From: Paractinoplanes toevensis
GTDB lineage: Bacteria; Actinomycetota; Actinomycetes; Mycobacteriales; Micromonosporaceae
NCBI RefSeq assembly: GCF_018332695.1
Contig: NZ_BOQN01000088.1
Coordinates: forward strand, 1-64,000
Direction of reading: 5' to 3'
DNA length: 64,000 nucleotides
How positions within the stretch are numbered: position 1 is the first letter of the stretch; each line of letters begins with the position of its first letter. Both the position numbers and the translations under genes were made by a program. This document shows positions 51,398 through 59,512 of the stretch, one piece after another. The notes beneath the pieces are model-generated. The model had not been told where the DNA came from. It made no database searches and worked only from the letters and a program-made list of their open reading frames with translations.

Positions 51398-54300
51398 TCA
51401 GCTCTCGCCGATCTTCTCCGCGCCGAGCAGCTCCCGCAGGAGTCGCATGGCCTGTTGTTCACTGCTCTCCCGAGCGGTCTTCTCGTCGATCACTTCGTCC
51501 AGCGGCTCATCACCCGGATCGAAGCCCTCGAAGCCCGCCGACCCACCCGCCGGCGGCGCGCCGTCGTAGTCCGGGTCGTAGGGCGCTTCCTCGGTGGGCG
51601 AGCCGTCGGCCCAGGCACGGTTCGCGGGCGGCCCCGACGCGGCACCGGCGGGCCGCGTCGCGGCAGCCTGCCTTGCCGCGGCGAGAGCGGCCCGAGCGGC
51701 CCCCGCCCCGCTGGCGGCGCCGGCGTTACGCCCGGCCCGACCCGCCGGCGCAGCGGTGTCGGCAGCCGGAGGTGCAGCAGTTCCACCGGCCTGGGTCGCG
51801 GCCCGCGGCCCAGCGGCGCCGCCAGCCTGAGCCGCAGCGCGCGACGCGGCGGTCTCAGCGGTTGAGGACGCGGCGGGCAACCCGACGGCTCCGGCAGCTC
51901 CGGCAGCCTGGGATGCGACGCGCGACGTGGCAGCCTCAGCTGGGGGGCGCGGCGCGGCGGTTCCGGCAGCGAGGCCCGGCGCGGCGGTTCCGGCAGCGAG
52001 GCCCGGCGCGGCGGTTCCGGCAGCGAGGCCCGGCGCGGGTCCGGCAGCGGGGTGCGGCGCTGCTCCGGCAGCATGGGATCCGGTCTGCGGCCCGGCGGTC
52101 TCGGCCTCCGAGTATCCGGCGATCCCAGTCCTCGGTGACCCTGGGGTTCCGGCGGCGTGGGGCCCGGCGCTCGCGGCCGTTGCGGGGGCCGTAGGAGCTG
52201 CCTGAGGCGCTGCGGCGGTATCCGCGGCCGACGACGCGGCGTGAGGTGCCTGACCGCTGGTCGAGCCGACGGCGGCCGGCTGGCCGGTAGCGCCCGAGTC
52301 GCCCCGATCCGGCCGGTCCGCGTGGTCGCCGGGCACGATGTCCCCCGGCGCGGCGGGCTCAGCCGGGCGGCCACCGACGGGAGCGGCGCTGGGCCAACTG
52401 GCCCCGCCGTCCGCCTCGATGCCGCTGGGTGCGCCGCTGAGAGCTTCACTCGCCGGAGACGGCCGCGATGCGGCAGCCGGCGGAGGGCCGCCGACCTGCC
52501 GGACCTCCGGCCAGTCTTCCTCGTCGTCCACCTCTTCCTGGGTGGCAGGTGCCGTCAGTCCGCCCGGTTTGGCCGGTTCCGGCCACTCGTCGTCGGCGGC
52601 CGAGGGCGATGCGGTCTCCTGGCGGCGGGTCTGCGGCGGCCGGGCCGCCGCAGCCTGCGACTGCTGTGCCCCGGAGGCCGCCCGGGGCGGCGCCGAAACC
52701 TGGGAATGCGCGGCCGGCTCCCGTGCGGCGGCGTCGTTGCGGGCCGGCGCGCGGCCGGCGTTCGGCGGCACCTCCCGGCGCTCGGCGACCCGAGCCGCGG
52801 GCACGCCGCCGCCTCCGGTGCCGACCTCGCAGCGGATCTGCCAACGACCACCCAGGGTCTCGTAGAGCGCATCCGTGATCAGCGAGAAGAACCGGCTGAT
52901 CCGGTCGACGAAGTTCTGGTGCTGGAACACGAGCACCACGGTGTCGCCGTCGAGAGCGCGAACCACGGCACTAGCGGCCATCGGCCCGGCGATCTTGCCG
53001 TTCGGCTGCCGCTTGATGGCCGTGATGATCTCCGGCCACACCTCGCGCACGGCTTCCACCGTCAACTGACCGGGGATGTCGGCGACAGCCGCGGCTCCCG
53101 GTTCCTCCGGCGCATCCGGCAGAAGACCGGCCGGCTGACCAGAACGAGCCGACGTCGGCGTCGATGCGGAGGTCTGCGCCGCTGCTGACCTCTGGGCCGC
53201 TGCCGGTGCCTGGGCTGCTTCCTGGCCCTCGGCCGACGTCTGCCCCTCGACCGACGCCGGGGACGGTGCCTGAGCCGCTGCTTGGCCCGGTGCCGGGGCC
53301 ACCGCCGGCTCGGCGAGCTGAGCCGATAGGCCGTCGGTCGGCGCGAGCTCAGGCGCAGTGGGGCGAACCGCCGCAACCGGCCGGGCCTGCTCAGGCATGG
53401 GCTCGTAGTCCGGCTCGTCATCCCACGGCGGCTCGTCGTCGTAAGGCTCCGGATCCGGCACCGAACCGGCGTCCTCAGCCGTGACATGGGCACCGTTGGT
53501 CGCAGCACGCGAAGACGCGGGCTCCGCCGCAGCGGACGCGGGCGCAGCGGATGCAGCGGACGCGGTCGCGGCAGTCGCAGAAGCAGGCGCAGCGGGCGAC
53601 ACCGGCGCCGGACCGGCCGCTTCCGGAGCCGACGAAGCCGCAGGCATAGCGGAACGCCGATTGCCGGTATTCGATGCCGACTTCCGGCTGGCGGCCGCAG
53701 CCGCGGCCAACGCAGCCGCCTTCGCCCCGCCGCCACCACCACCACCGCCGCCCCCGGCGGCACCGGGCGGAGCCGACTCCACCGGCCCGGCATCGGCCAC
53801 ACTCGGTGCGGCAGAAACGGCCGGTGCGACGGGCGCAGCCTCATCCCGTACGGCCAAAAGCTCGCCGCCCAGCGTGAGTCGCCGCTCCATGCGTTCCAGG
53901 CGCTGCAGCAGCGAGCCCGTCGAGTCCTCGGCGCCGGGCAGCAGCATGCGCGCCGTGACCAGCTCGAGCAGGAGCCTCGGCGCGGTCGTGCCGCGCATCT
54001 CCACCAGGCCGTTGTGCACGATGTCGGCGCAGCGCGACAGCGTCGCCGGGCCGAGCCGGCCGGCCTGCGCGGTCATCGTCTCGAGCTGGTCGGCCGGGCC
54101 GTCGATCAGGCCTTTGCTCACCGCGTCGGGGACCTGCTGCAGGATGATCAGGTCGCGGAAGCGCTCAAGCAGGTCGGATGCGAAGCGGCGCGGGTCGTGG
54201 CCGGCCTCGGCGACCCGGTCGATCGTCTGGTAGGCGGCGGCACCGTCGCCGGCGGCCAGGGCGTCACACATCTCGTCGATCAGGGTGACGTCGGTGACGC

Positions 54301-55030
54301 CGAGCAGGGCGACCGCCCGCGAATATGAGACGCCGTCGGGGCCGGCGCCGGCGATCAGCTGGTCGAGGACCGAGAGGCTGTCACGTGCCGAGCCGCCGCC
54401 GGCCCGCACCACCAGGGGGAGCACGGCCGGCTCGACGTGGACGCCCTCGGCCTCGGTGAGTTGCTGGAGGTAGGGCCGGAGCACCGCGGGCGGAATCAGC
54501 CGGAACGGGTAGTGGTGCGTGCGGGAGCGGATGGTCCCGAGCACCTTTTCCGGTTCCGTCGTGGCGAAGATGAACTTCACATATTCCGGCGGCTCCTCGA
54601 CGAGCTTGAGCAGCGCGTTGAAGCCGGCCGACGAGACCATGTGCGCCTCGTCGATGACGTAGATCTTGTAGCGGCTGTTGGCAGGCGCGAAGAACGCCTT
54701 TTCGCGCAGCTCACGGGCATCGTCGACGCCACCGTGCGAGGCCGCGTCGATCTCGATGACGTCGATCGAGCCGGCGCCGTCGTTCATCAGCGAGCGGCAG
54801 GACAGGCACACCCCGCACGGCTCCGGCGTGGGGCCCTGCTCGCAGTTGAGCGAGCGGGCCAGGATGCGCGCGCTGGACGTCTTGCCACAGCCACGTGGCC
54901 CGGAGAACAGGTAGGCGTGGTGCAGCCGGCCACTGCGCAGTGCCTGCGACAACGGCTCGGTGACGTGCTCCTGCCCGATGACCTCGGCGAAAGTCCGTGG
55001 ACGGTACTTGCGGTACAGAGCGAGTGCCAC
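51398..55030 (-). CDS. dnaX: DNA polymerase III subunit gamma/tau with very long Ala/Pro-rich tail
   Basis: DnaX is the ATPase core of the clamp loader. Residues 1-370 hold the AAA+ domains with Walker A GPRGCGKT (44-51), zinc ligands Cys63, 72, 75 and 78, DEAH-type Walker B (VIDEAHM) and the SRC-like RSRTH sensor. A first low-complexity stretch follows, then a folded tau-like domain (about 655-740, LTVEAVREVWPEII to RWQIRCEVG), then about 460 more residues of Ala/Pro/Gly/Ser-rich sequence to the end (KTARESSEQQAMRLLRELLGAEKIGES), with tandem repeats. At 1210 aa it is nearly twice the E. coli tau. GTG 55030 follows a GAGGAGGGG ribosome site. Confidence 0.94.
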   Translation of the reverse strand: MALALYRKYRPRTFAEVIGQEHVTEPLSQALRSGRLHHAYLFSGPRGCGKTSSARILARSLNCEQGPTPEPCGVCLSCRSLMNDGAGSIDVIEIDAASHGGVDDARELREKAFFAPANSRYKIYVIDEAHMVSSAGFNALLKLVEEPPEYVKFIFATTEPEKVLGTIRSRTHHYPFRLIPPAVLRPYLQQLTEAEGVHVEPAVLPLVVRAGGGSARDSLSVLDQLIAGAGPDGVSYSRAVALLGVTDVTLIDEMCDALAAGDGAAAYQTIDRVAEAGHDPRRFASDLLERFRDLIILQQVPDAVSKGLIDGPADQLETMTAQAGRLGPATLSRCADIVHNGLVEMRGTTAPRLLLELVTARMLLPGAEDSTGSLLQRLERMERRLTLGGELLAVRDEAAPVAPAVSAAPSVADAGPVESAPPGAAGGGGGGGGGGAKAAALAAAAAASRKSASNTGNRRSAMPAASSAPEAAGPAPVSPAAPASATAATASAASAAPASAAAEPASSRAATNGAHVTAEDAGSVPDPEPYDDEPPWDDEPDYEPMPEQARPVAAVRPTAPELAPTDGLSAQLAEPAVAPAPGQAAAQAPSPASVEGQTSAEGQEAAQAPAAAQRSAAAQTSASTPTSARSGQPAGLLPDAPEEPGAAAVADIPGQLTVEAVREVWPEIITAIKRQPNGKIAGPMAASAVVRALDGDTVVLVFQHQNFVDRISRFFSLITDALYETLGGRWQIRCEVGTGGGGVPAARVAERREVPPNAGRAPARNDAAAREPAAHSQVSAPPRAASGAQQSQAAAARPPQTRRQETASPSAADDEWPEPAKPGGLTAPATQEEVDDEEDWPEVRQVGGPPPAAASRPSPASEALSGAPSGIEADGGASWPSAAPVGGRPAEPAAPGDIVPGDHADRPDRGDSGATGQPAAVGSTSGQAPHAASSAADTAAAPQAAPTAPATAASAGPHAAGTPGSPRTGIAGYSEAETAGPQTGSHAAGAAPHPAAGPAPGLAAGTAAPGLAAGTAAPGLAAGTAAPRPPAEAATSRVASQAAGAAGAVGLPAASSTAETAASRAAAQAGGAAGPRAATQAGGTAAPPAADTAAPAGRAGRNAGAASGAGAARAALAAARQAAATRPAGAASGPPANRAWADGSPTEEAPYDPDYDGAPPAGGSAGFEGFDPGDEPLDEVIDEKTARESSEQQAMRLLRELLGAEKIGES
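51951..52031. repeat. 27-bp tandem repeat, three copies, inside dnaX
   Basis: Three identical 27-bp units starting at 51951, 51978 and 52005 encode three copies of the nonapeptide APGLAAGTA on the minus strand; a fourth partial copy follows. Perfect identity suggests recent expansion by slippage. Confidence 0.9.
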
Positions 55031-55102
55031 TCCTACCCCTCCTCAACGACCGCGCCATTGTCCGTCGGGGGTACGACAAGAACCAAAGAGGGTGGAAACG
55101 AA

Positions 55103-55195
55103 GGACCCCCCGTGCACCCGTCAGAGCCCGCTTATCCTTGCTGCCTTCCGGCCCTGGGGAGGTTCACGAGATACACGCCGCACGAGGGGCTGCCC
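55103..55195 (-). ncRNA. ffs: Signal recognition particle RNA (small bacterial type)
   Basis: On the minus strand the apical loop region GCCGGAAGGCAGCAAGG matches the Ffh-binding GGAA tetraloop and symmetric loop of SRP RNA. The arms around 55180-55190 and 55105-55115 pair (CCCCTCGTGC with GCACGGGGGG). The ends are approximate. Location just upstream of dnaX is the usual one in actinobacteria. Confidence 0.85.
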
Positions 55196-55275
55196 GGAAG
55201 CCTACCGAACCCGGTTTCGCTCCGTGCGCCGACCCGCACGCAACCCCGGCCCGGGAAGTCTGTATTCTGGCCGAC

Positions 55276-55360
55276 GGAGGATTCGCCTAGTGGCCTAGGG
55301 CGCACGCTTGGAAAGCGTGTTGGGGGAAACCCCTCACGAGTTCGAATCTCGTATCCTCCG
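55276..55360 (+). tRNA. tRNA-Ser (anticodon GGA)
   Basis: Acceptor GGAGGAT (55276-55282) pairs with 55353-55359. The anticodon stem CACGC/GCGTG encloses TTGGAAA, giving GGA. A long variable arm (TTGGGGGAAACCCCTC) is typical of serine tRNA. CCA is not encoded. Confidence 0.95.
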
Positions 55361-55373
55361 CCGCGACACAGCC

Positions 55374-55404
55374 AAGGTCGGACGCAACCGCGTCCGACCT
55401 TTTG
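55374..55404 (+). terminator. Intrinsic terminator of tRNA-Ser(GGA)
   Basis: A perfect 12-bp stem AAGGTCGGACGC (55374-55385) with 55390-55401 and loop AACC, followed by TTTTGCTT. Confidence 0.85.
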
Positions 55405-55509
55405 CTTATCAACTCGCCCGATCAGGCTGCCCGAGGAGGACGTGAGGTTCCTCGACGAGCAGGGACCAAACCGCTCGGCCACCGATCTTCCTAGATCGGC
55501 GGAACGATG

Positions 55510-55538
55510 GAAGGCCGGACCCGGCGGGTCCGGCCTTC
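55510..55538 (-). terminator. Terminator of the STAS protein gene
   Basis: A 13-bp stem GAAGGCCGGACCC (55510-55522) with 55526-55538 lies 25 bp beyond the STAS stop codon on the minus strand. No strong U-run follows. Confidence 0.7.
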
Positions 55539-55563
55539 GTCATTCCGGCGGAAAGTCATGGGG

Positions 55564-55905
55564 TCAGAGCTGTGAGGCGGCGATCGCGTCGTCCACCTCG
55601 GGGAAGATCGCGAAGTACCGGCTGAGTCCGACGGTTTCCAGGAGTCTCACCAGGAACGGGTTGGCTCCTGCAAAACTCAGCCAGCCACCACGCGCTGTGA
55701 TCACCTGCTTACTGGTGATGAAGGCGCTCAGCCCGACCGAATCGCAGAATTTCAGGTCGGTCAGGTCGACCACTATTCGGGGGACGGGGCGCTCCAGCAG
55801 ATCGGCGAGTGTCGAGCGGAGCTTTGCAGAGGTTTCGGCGTCCAGTTCACCTTTGAGATGCAGCACCGCGACGTCGCAACGGTGGTCGGTGACAGTGGCC
55901 TTCAT
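55564..55905 (-). CDS. STAS-domain anti-sigma factor antagonist
   Basis: The 113-aa single STAS domain has the conserved phosphorylation site region KFCDSVGLSAFI (Ser in DS) and LHLKGELDAETS. Such proteins bind an anti-sigma kinase and release a sigma factor when unphosphorylated. No partner kinase or sigma gene is next to it. ATG 55905 has no ribosome site; TAGCGT 8 bases upstream suggests a leaderless mRNA. Confidence 0.92.
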   Translation of the reverse strand: MKATVTDHRCDVAVLHLKGELDAETSAKLRSTLADLLERPVPRIVVDLTDLKFCDSVGLSAFITSKQVITARGGWLSFAGANPFLVRLLETVGLSRYFAIFPEVDDAIAASQL

Positions 55906-55913
55906 GGGACAAA

Positions 55914-55919
55914 ACGCTA
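55914..55919 (-). promoter_or_regulatory. Predicted -10 element of the STAS gene
   Basis: TAGCGT on the minus strand is 8 bases before ATG 55905. Confidence 0.35.
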
Positions 55920-55982
55920 GATCCACCACGGTGATTGCCACCGGACAATCAGTCCGATTTGCGCGGCGAGAAGCCGATACAC

Positions 55983-56015
55983 GAACGGGTCGGACCCGAA
56001 GAGTCCGACCCGTTC
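55983..56015. terminator. Terminator of the 69-aa protein gene
   Basis: A perfect 13-bp stem GAACGGGTCGGAC (55983-55995) with 56003-56015, 7-base loop, lies 58 bp beyond the stop of the small minus-strand gene. Confidence 0.7.
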
Positions 56016-56073
56016 AGAAAAAGTTCGGCTGGCCGATGGTGTCAAGCGAGCGGCGCAGCCGGCCCAAGGCGCT

Positions 56074-56283
56074 CTAGATCTCGCGCCACTGCCAGCGTGG
56101 ACCCCGCCACGCGTCTGCCAGGATCAAGGCAGAGGCCTTGCCCGGACACTGTTGCACCTTCGACTTGCCCTGCGGCCCGCCCATCTGAGCTTCGACTTCC
56201 CACAGATCGCCGTCGGTGCGGACGTAGACGTCACGGCGTGCGATCCGGACGTCACCATTCCACCAGTGATGCTCAACTCTCAC
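56074..56283 (-). CDS. Small conserved actinobacterial protein, unknown function
   Basis: The 69-aa protein begins RVEHHWWNGDVRIARRDVYV and has Trp-rich beta strands (LWEVEAQ) and a helix ALILADAWRG. I recognise similar short proteins from other actinobacteria but no function. GTG 56283 has no ribosome site; TAGATT lies exactly 6 bases upstream, so the transcript is probably leaderless, which also fixes the start. Confidence 0.7.
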   Translation of the reverse strand: MRVEHHWWNGDVRIARRDVYVRTDGDLWEVEAQMGGPQGKSKVQQCPGKASALILADAWRGPRWQWREI

Positions 56284-56289
56284 ATGTCA

Positions 56290-56295
56290 AATCTA
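56290..56295 (-). promoter_or_regulatory. Predicted -10 element of the 69-aa protein gene (leaderless)
   Basis: TAGATT on the minus strand is 6 bases before GTG 56283. It is a near-consensus -10. Confidence 0.55.
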
Positions 56296-56599
56296 GGACA
56301 GATTTCACGCATCGGCGTAGGGCAATCTTGTGAAAACTTCTCGCCAGCCGGTTGGAGCGCATTGTCTGATCCGGTGGTTTTTGGCCCGGTGACTTGCGCA
56401 ACACCGAAGGTATTAGGGCCGTCCCCTATTCGTCACCCTAGGTAATCGTTCCAGCTAAGGACCAAGGCCTCTGGACGCCGAAACGATTGCGTTACGTGCA
56501 GGACATCTGATCATGGCGAACAGCCGAACGGTGGAGCCCGATCCGGGACGTACGGCGGAATGATCTTGAATCACCGAGCGTGATCCCGAATCGGCCACC
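56296..56599. other. Noncoding stretch between a small gene and tRNA-Ser
   Basis: About 300 bp, less GC-rich than the surroundings. Apart from the promoter of the small gene at the left end I see no gene, RNA or repeat that I can support. Confidence 0.4.
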
Positions 56600-56636
56600 A
56601 AAAAGCCCGGCGACTCCGCTTAGGAGTCGCCGGGCT
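56600..56636 (-). terminator. Intrinsic terminator of tRNA-Ser(CGA)
   Basis: A perfect 14-bp stem AGCCCGGCGACTCC (56604-56617) with 56623-56636 and a 5-base loop; on the minus strand it ends in TTTTTGG. It starts directly after the tRNA. Confidence 0.9.
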
Positions 56637-56639
56637 GAG

Positions 56640-56729
56640 TGGCGGTGGTGAAGGGATTTGAACCCTTGGAGGGCTTGCACCCTCACACGCTTTCGAGGCG
56701 TGCTCCTTAGGCCGCTCGGACACACCACC
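56640..56729 (-). tRNA. tRNA-Ser (anticodon CGA)
   Basis: On the minus strand the acceptor GGTGGTG begins at 56729 and pairs with 56650-56644; the CCA end is encoded (56642-56640). The anticodon stem CACGC/GCGTG encloses CTCGAAA, giving CGA. A long variable arm is present. Confidence 0.95.
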
Positions 56730-56848
56730 GCGAAGTAGGTTACAGGAGCCTCGCGCCGGTCCGCCGCCGGGTTACCCCATTACCGGGGGTGGCCGCTCTG
56801 GCCTGGCAGGATCGGGCCCATGACCAACCGAGCAGAGGAGCACGAAGC

Positions 56849-57565
56849 ATGAGCGTGCACATCGGCGGGCAGCCGGGCGACATCGCCGAGCGGGTGCTGC
56901 TCCCCGGCGACCCGATGCGGGCGAAGTGGATCGCGGAAAACTTCCTGCAGGACGCCAAGTGCTACACGCAGGTCCGCGGGATGCTCGGCTTCACCGGCAC
57001 CTACCAGGGCATTCGGGTGTCCGTACAGGGTTCCGGCATGGGCATGCCGTCGGCCTCGATCTACACCCACGAGCTGATCAACGAGTACGGCGTGAAGTCG
57101 CTCATCCGGATCGGCTCGTGCGGTGCCCTGGCGATGGACCTGCAGCTGGGCGACGTGATCGCGGCGATCGGCTCGGCCACCGACTCGAACATGAACCGGT
57201 CCCGCTTCGACGGCCTGATCGACTATGCGCCGGTCGCCAACTTCGAGCTGCTGCGCACCGCGGTCGAGGTGGCCGAACGGCAGGGCACCAGCCTGCGGGT
57301 GGGCCCGATCCTGGCCGCCGACGCGTTCTACACCGACCGCCCGGATCTCTACGACTCGCTGGCCGACTACGGCGTCCTCGCGGTCGAGATGGAGTCCGCC
57401 GCGATCTACACGATCGCCGCACGCTACGGCGCCAAGGCGCTGACCATCCTCACCGTGAGCGACCACATCAAAACCGGCGAGAAGATGGACTCGGCCCAGC
57501 GTGAGCAGGGCTTCGGCGACATGGTCCGGATCGGGCTGGAAACCGCGATCGCCGGCGCGGCCTGA
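56849..57565 (+). CDS. deoD: Purine-nucleoside phosphorylase (DeoD type)
   Basis: The 238-aa enzyme phosphorolyses purine nucleosides in salvage. It has the DeoD N-terminus MSVHIGGQPGDIAERVLLPGDP, phosphate-site IRIGSCGAL and VEMESAAIY with the substrate Glu. ATG 56849 follows a GAGGAG ribosome site. It is a hexameric-type sequence, distinct from the trimeric PNP typical of mycobacteria. A terminator follows. Confidence 0.93.
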   Translation: MSVHIGGQPGDIAERVLLPGDPMRAKWIAENFLQDAKCYTQVRGMLGFTGTYQGIRVSVQGSGMGMPSASIYTHELINEYGVKSLIRIGSCGALAMDLQLGDVIAAIGSATDSNMNRSRFDGLIDYAPVANFELLRTAVEVAERQGTSLRVGPILAADAFYTDRPDLYDSLADYGVLAVEMESAAIYTIAARYGAKALTILTVSDHIKTGEKMDSAQREQGFGDMVRIGLETAIAGAA

Positions 57566-57571
57566 GCTTGC

Positions 57572-57611
57572 TGCCGCGGCGTCACTCTTCGCGACGCCGC
57601 GGCAACTTCTT
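57572..57611 (+). terminator. Intrinsic terminator of deoD
   Basis: A perfect 12-bp stem TGCCGCGGCGTC (57572-57583) with 57593-57604, then ACTTCTTTCC. Confidence 0.75.
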
Positions 57612-57670
57612 TCCGTACGCGTGACACCTGCCACAACCGCAGCGTGCCGAACCGGGAAGCTCAGCGAAAA

Positions 57671-58129
57671 CTAGGCCTCCCGGAAATAGGCGCGCACGAG
57701 AGCGGCACACTCCCGCTCGAGCACCCCGGAGTACACCTCCGGCCGGTGATTGAGCCGGCGGTCCCGCACCACGTCCCACAGCGACCCGACCGCACCGGTC
57801 TTGGGCTCCCACGCCCCGAACACCAGCGTCGACACCCGCGCCAGCACCAGCGCCCCGGCACACATCGTGCAGGGCTCCAGCGTCACGACGAGAGTGCAGC
57901 CGTCGAGCCGCCAGCTACCGGCCAGCGTGGCCGCCCGGCGCAGCGCCACGATCTCGGCGTGCCCGGTCGGGTCCCCGGTCGCTTCCCGCTCGTTGCCGGC
58001 GGCGGCCAGCTCCTGCCCCTCGGCGTCGTAGACGACCGCACCCACCGGCACGTCCTCCGGAAACGACGACGCGACCTCGATCGCCCGCCGCATCCAGGTT
58101 TCGTGCCGGGGGTGCGGGGCCAGGCTCAC
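57671..58129 (-). CDS. tadA: tRNA-specific adenosine deaminase
   Basis: TadA converts A34 to inosine in tRNA-Arg(ACG). The 152-aa protein has the zinc site HAE (His57, catalytic Glu59) and PCTMC (Cys87, Cys90). GTG 58129 overlaps the stop of the upstream gene by 4 bases, so translation is coupled. Together with the upstream partner gene it matches Rv3752c-Rv3753c. Confidence 0.94.
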   Translation of the reverse strand: MSLAPHPRHETWMRRAIEVASSFPEDVPVGAVVYDAEGQELAAAGNEREATGDPTGHAEIVALRRAATLAGSWRLDGCTLVVTLEPCTMCAGALVLARVSTLVFGAWEPKTGAVGSLWDVVRDRRLNHRPEVYSGVLERECAALVRAYFREA

Positions 58130-58662
58130 GCCTCGCGCAGCTCTTCCATCTCGTCACCGCACCCGATCTTCTGGCAGATCTCGGCCGTGACGTCGGAGGG
58201 GAGCATGCCCTCCTTGCCGCACAGGCCGAGCAACCGGTTCGCGCTTATCCCGAGGTCGCCGAGCAGTTCGGCGTCACCGACCGGGTCGGCATCGGGGTCG
58301 GCCGACGGGCGGTCGTCCTCCTCCTCCTCGTCCTCCTCCTCGTCCTCGGTCGGCGACGAGGTCAGCTCGTCGATCTCCAGGGCCGGTGCCTCGATCTCGC
58401 CGAGCAACACCGACCCGATCCGCGACTCCTCGGCGAACGCCGAATCGGAGCCGAACACCCGCAGGTCCTCGCCGTCATCGAGGCGAAGAATCGCGAGGTA
58501 CTGGTCGTCGCTCTCGACGAAGAGCAGCGCCATGTCGGCGTCCGGCTCGACGTCGCGAAGCGCGTCCACCACCTCATCGATGTCGGCGAGGCCGGTCAGG
58601 TCCAGCTCGGACGCCGTCCACCCGTTCTTGCCACGGCTGACGGCGGCAGCGAAAGTCGACAA
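58126..58662 (-). CDS. tRNA adenosine deaminase-associated protein
   Basis: The 178-aa protein belongs to an actinobacterial family found beside tadA; its biochemical role is not known. The N-terminal domain reads STFAAAVSRGKNGWTASELDL to DLRVFGSDSAFAEESR. In the middle is a run of about 25 mostly acidic residues (EDEEEDEEEEDD region). The C-terminal domain has two cysteines (LCGKEG and ICQKIGC). TTG 58662 is chosen because it follows GGGGGGAA and gives the family N-terminus; the frame is open further upstream. Confidence 0.85.
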   Translation of the reverse strand: MSTFAAAVSRGKNGWTASELDLTGLADIDEVVDALRDVEPDADMALLFVESDDQYLAILRLDDGEDLRVFGSDSAFAEESRIGSVLLGEIEAPALEIDELTSSPTEDEEEDEEEEDDRPSADPDADPVGDAELLGDLGISANRLLGLCGKEGMLPSDVTAEICQKIGCGDEMEELREA

Positions 58663-58754
58663 GATTTCCCCCCACGCGACTTTTGTCTTCAGCGAGTGAC
58701 GGTAGCGGGAAGAACGGCGGGCGCGTCGCGCCACGCCCCCAAACGGGTATGAAG

Positions 58755-58919
58755 TCAGTTGGCCAGGCGACGGCGGGTAGCGATGAGCTCACGGAGACGA
58801 GCTCCGCGAAGCCGCTGTGGCTGGACGGACTCCCGGGCTTTCGCGTCGGCGAGAGCGGCGAGCAACTCCAGACGGCGACGGCGACGATCGGGGTCGAGCC
58901 GTGGCGGTGAGGGGGCCAT
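58755..58919 (-). CDS. Possible 54-aa basic protein
   Basis: A minus-strand frame from ATG 58919 encodes MAPSPPRLDPDRRRRRLELL and a helical, Arg-rich remainder. Third-position GC is moderately high, as expected of real genes, but there is no ribosome site or -10, and a frame of similar size is open on the other strand. Treat as tentative. Confidence 0.3.
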   Translation of the reverse strand: MAPSPPRLDPDRRRRRLELLAALADAKARESVQPQRLRGARLRELIATRRRLAN

Positions 58920-59012
58920 GAAGCCGAGACTGCCGACCGTCGCGACGTCCGTCAAGGCCAAGTGCGGACCGCGACGATCACGGCACGTCCGGTCGCCGAC
59001 AATTGGGGCAAG

Positions 59013-59414
59013 TCACCAAAGCGGCCAGTCGTAGGTGGAGATCCACCGGCTGGCGACGAAAGCCATGGCCACCGATAGTCCGAGCCCGCCGGCCAGCGCG
59101 ATCCCGACGGCGACACCCCGGTCGCCGCGAAGGGTGAGGACGAACGCCACGATCCACGCGGTGATCGCCGCCACGATCGTCCACCACGCGTACGTCATCA
59201 GGTCGTGGGCGAGACCACCGAAGAGCCCCAGCCAGAGCAGGGTCGCGCCGAGCCCGGCCATCACCCCGGCCGCGCCGATCGGGTGCGGTTCCCGGAACAC
59301 CGGGCGCGACGGCCCGGGGAAGAGCCCGGACGGCGGGCGGCCCGGCATCGGCGGCGGGAACGCGGGCGGCGGCGGATAGGCGGGCGCCGGCCAGGGTGCG
59401 TGCCGCTCGGTCAC
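59013..59414 (-). CDS. Small three-helix membrane protein, unknown function
   Basis: The 133-aa protein has a Pro-rich N-terminus (residues 1-45) and three or so membrane helices (about 48-68, 76-93, 100-122). GTG 59414 has a GGAGG ribosome site 7 bases upstream, which decides the start. No family is recognised. Confidence 0.72.
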   Translation of the reverse strand: MTERHAPWPAPAYPPPPAFPPPMPGRPPSGLFPGPSRPVFREPHPIGAAGVMAGLGATLLWLGLFGGLAHDLMTYAWWTIVAAITAWIVAFVLTLRGDRGVAVGIALAGGLGLSVAMAFVASRWISTYDWPLW

Positions 59415-59512
59415 CGTGTTACCTCCGTTCGGGCTGGTCACCACCCAGCCTAATCGTCTCCGACCGATCGCACGGGACGGCGGTTCGGGACGGCTTCTGC
59501 CACCATGGCCGG

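Noticed and set aside
51960..52035. CRISPR-like array
   Set aside because: The repeats are directly adjacent without spacers and encode an in-frame nonapeptide within dnaX.
51398..55030. Programmed frameshift in dnaX producing a short gamma form
   Set aside because: I see no A-rich slippery heptamer with a following stem after the AAA+ part; the gene is one uninterrupted frame.
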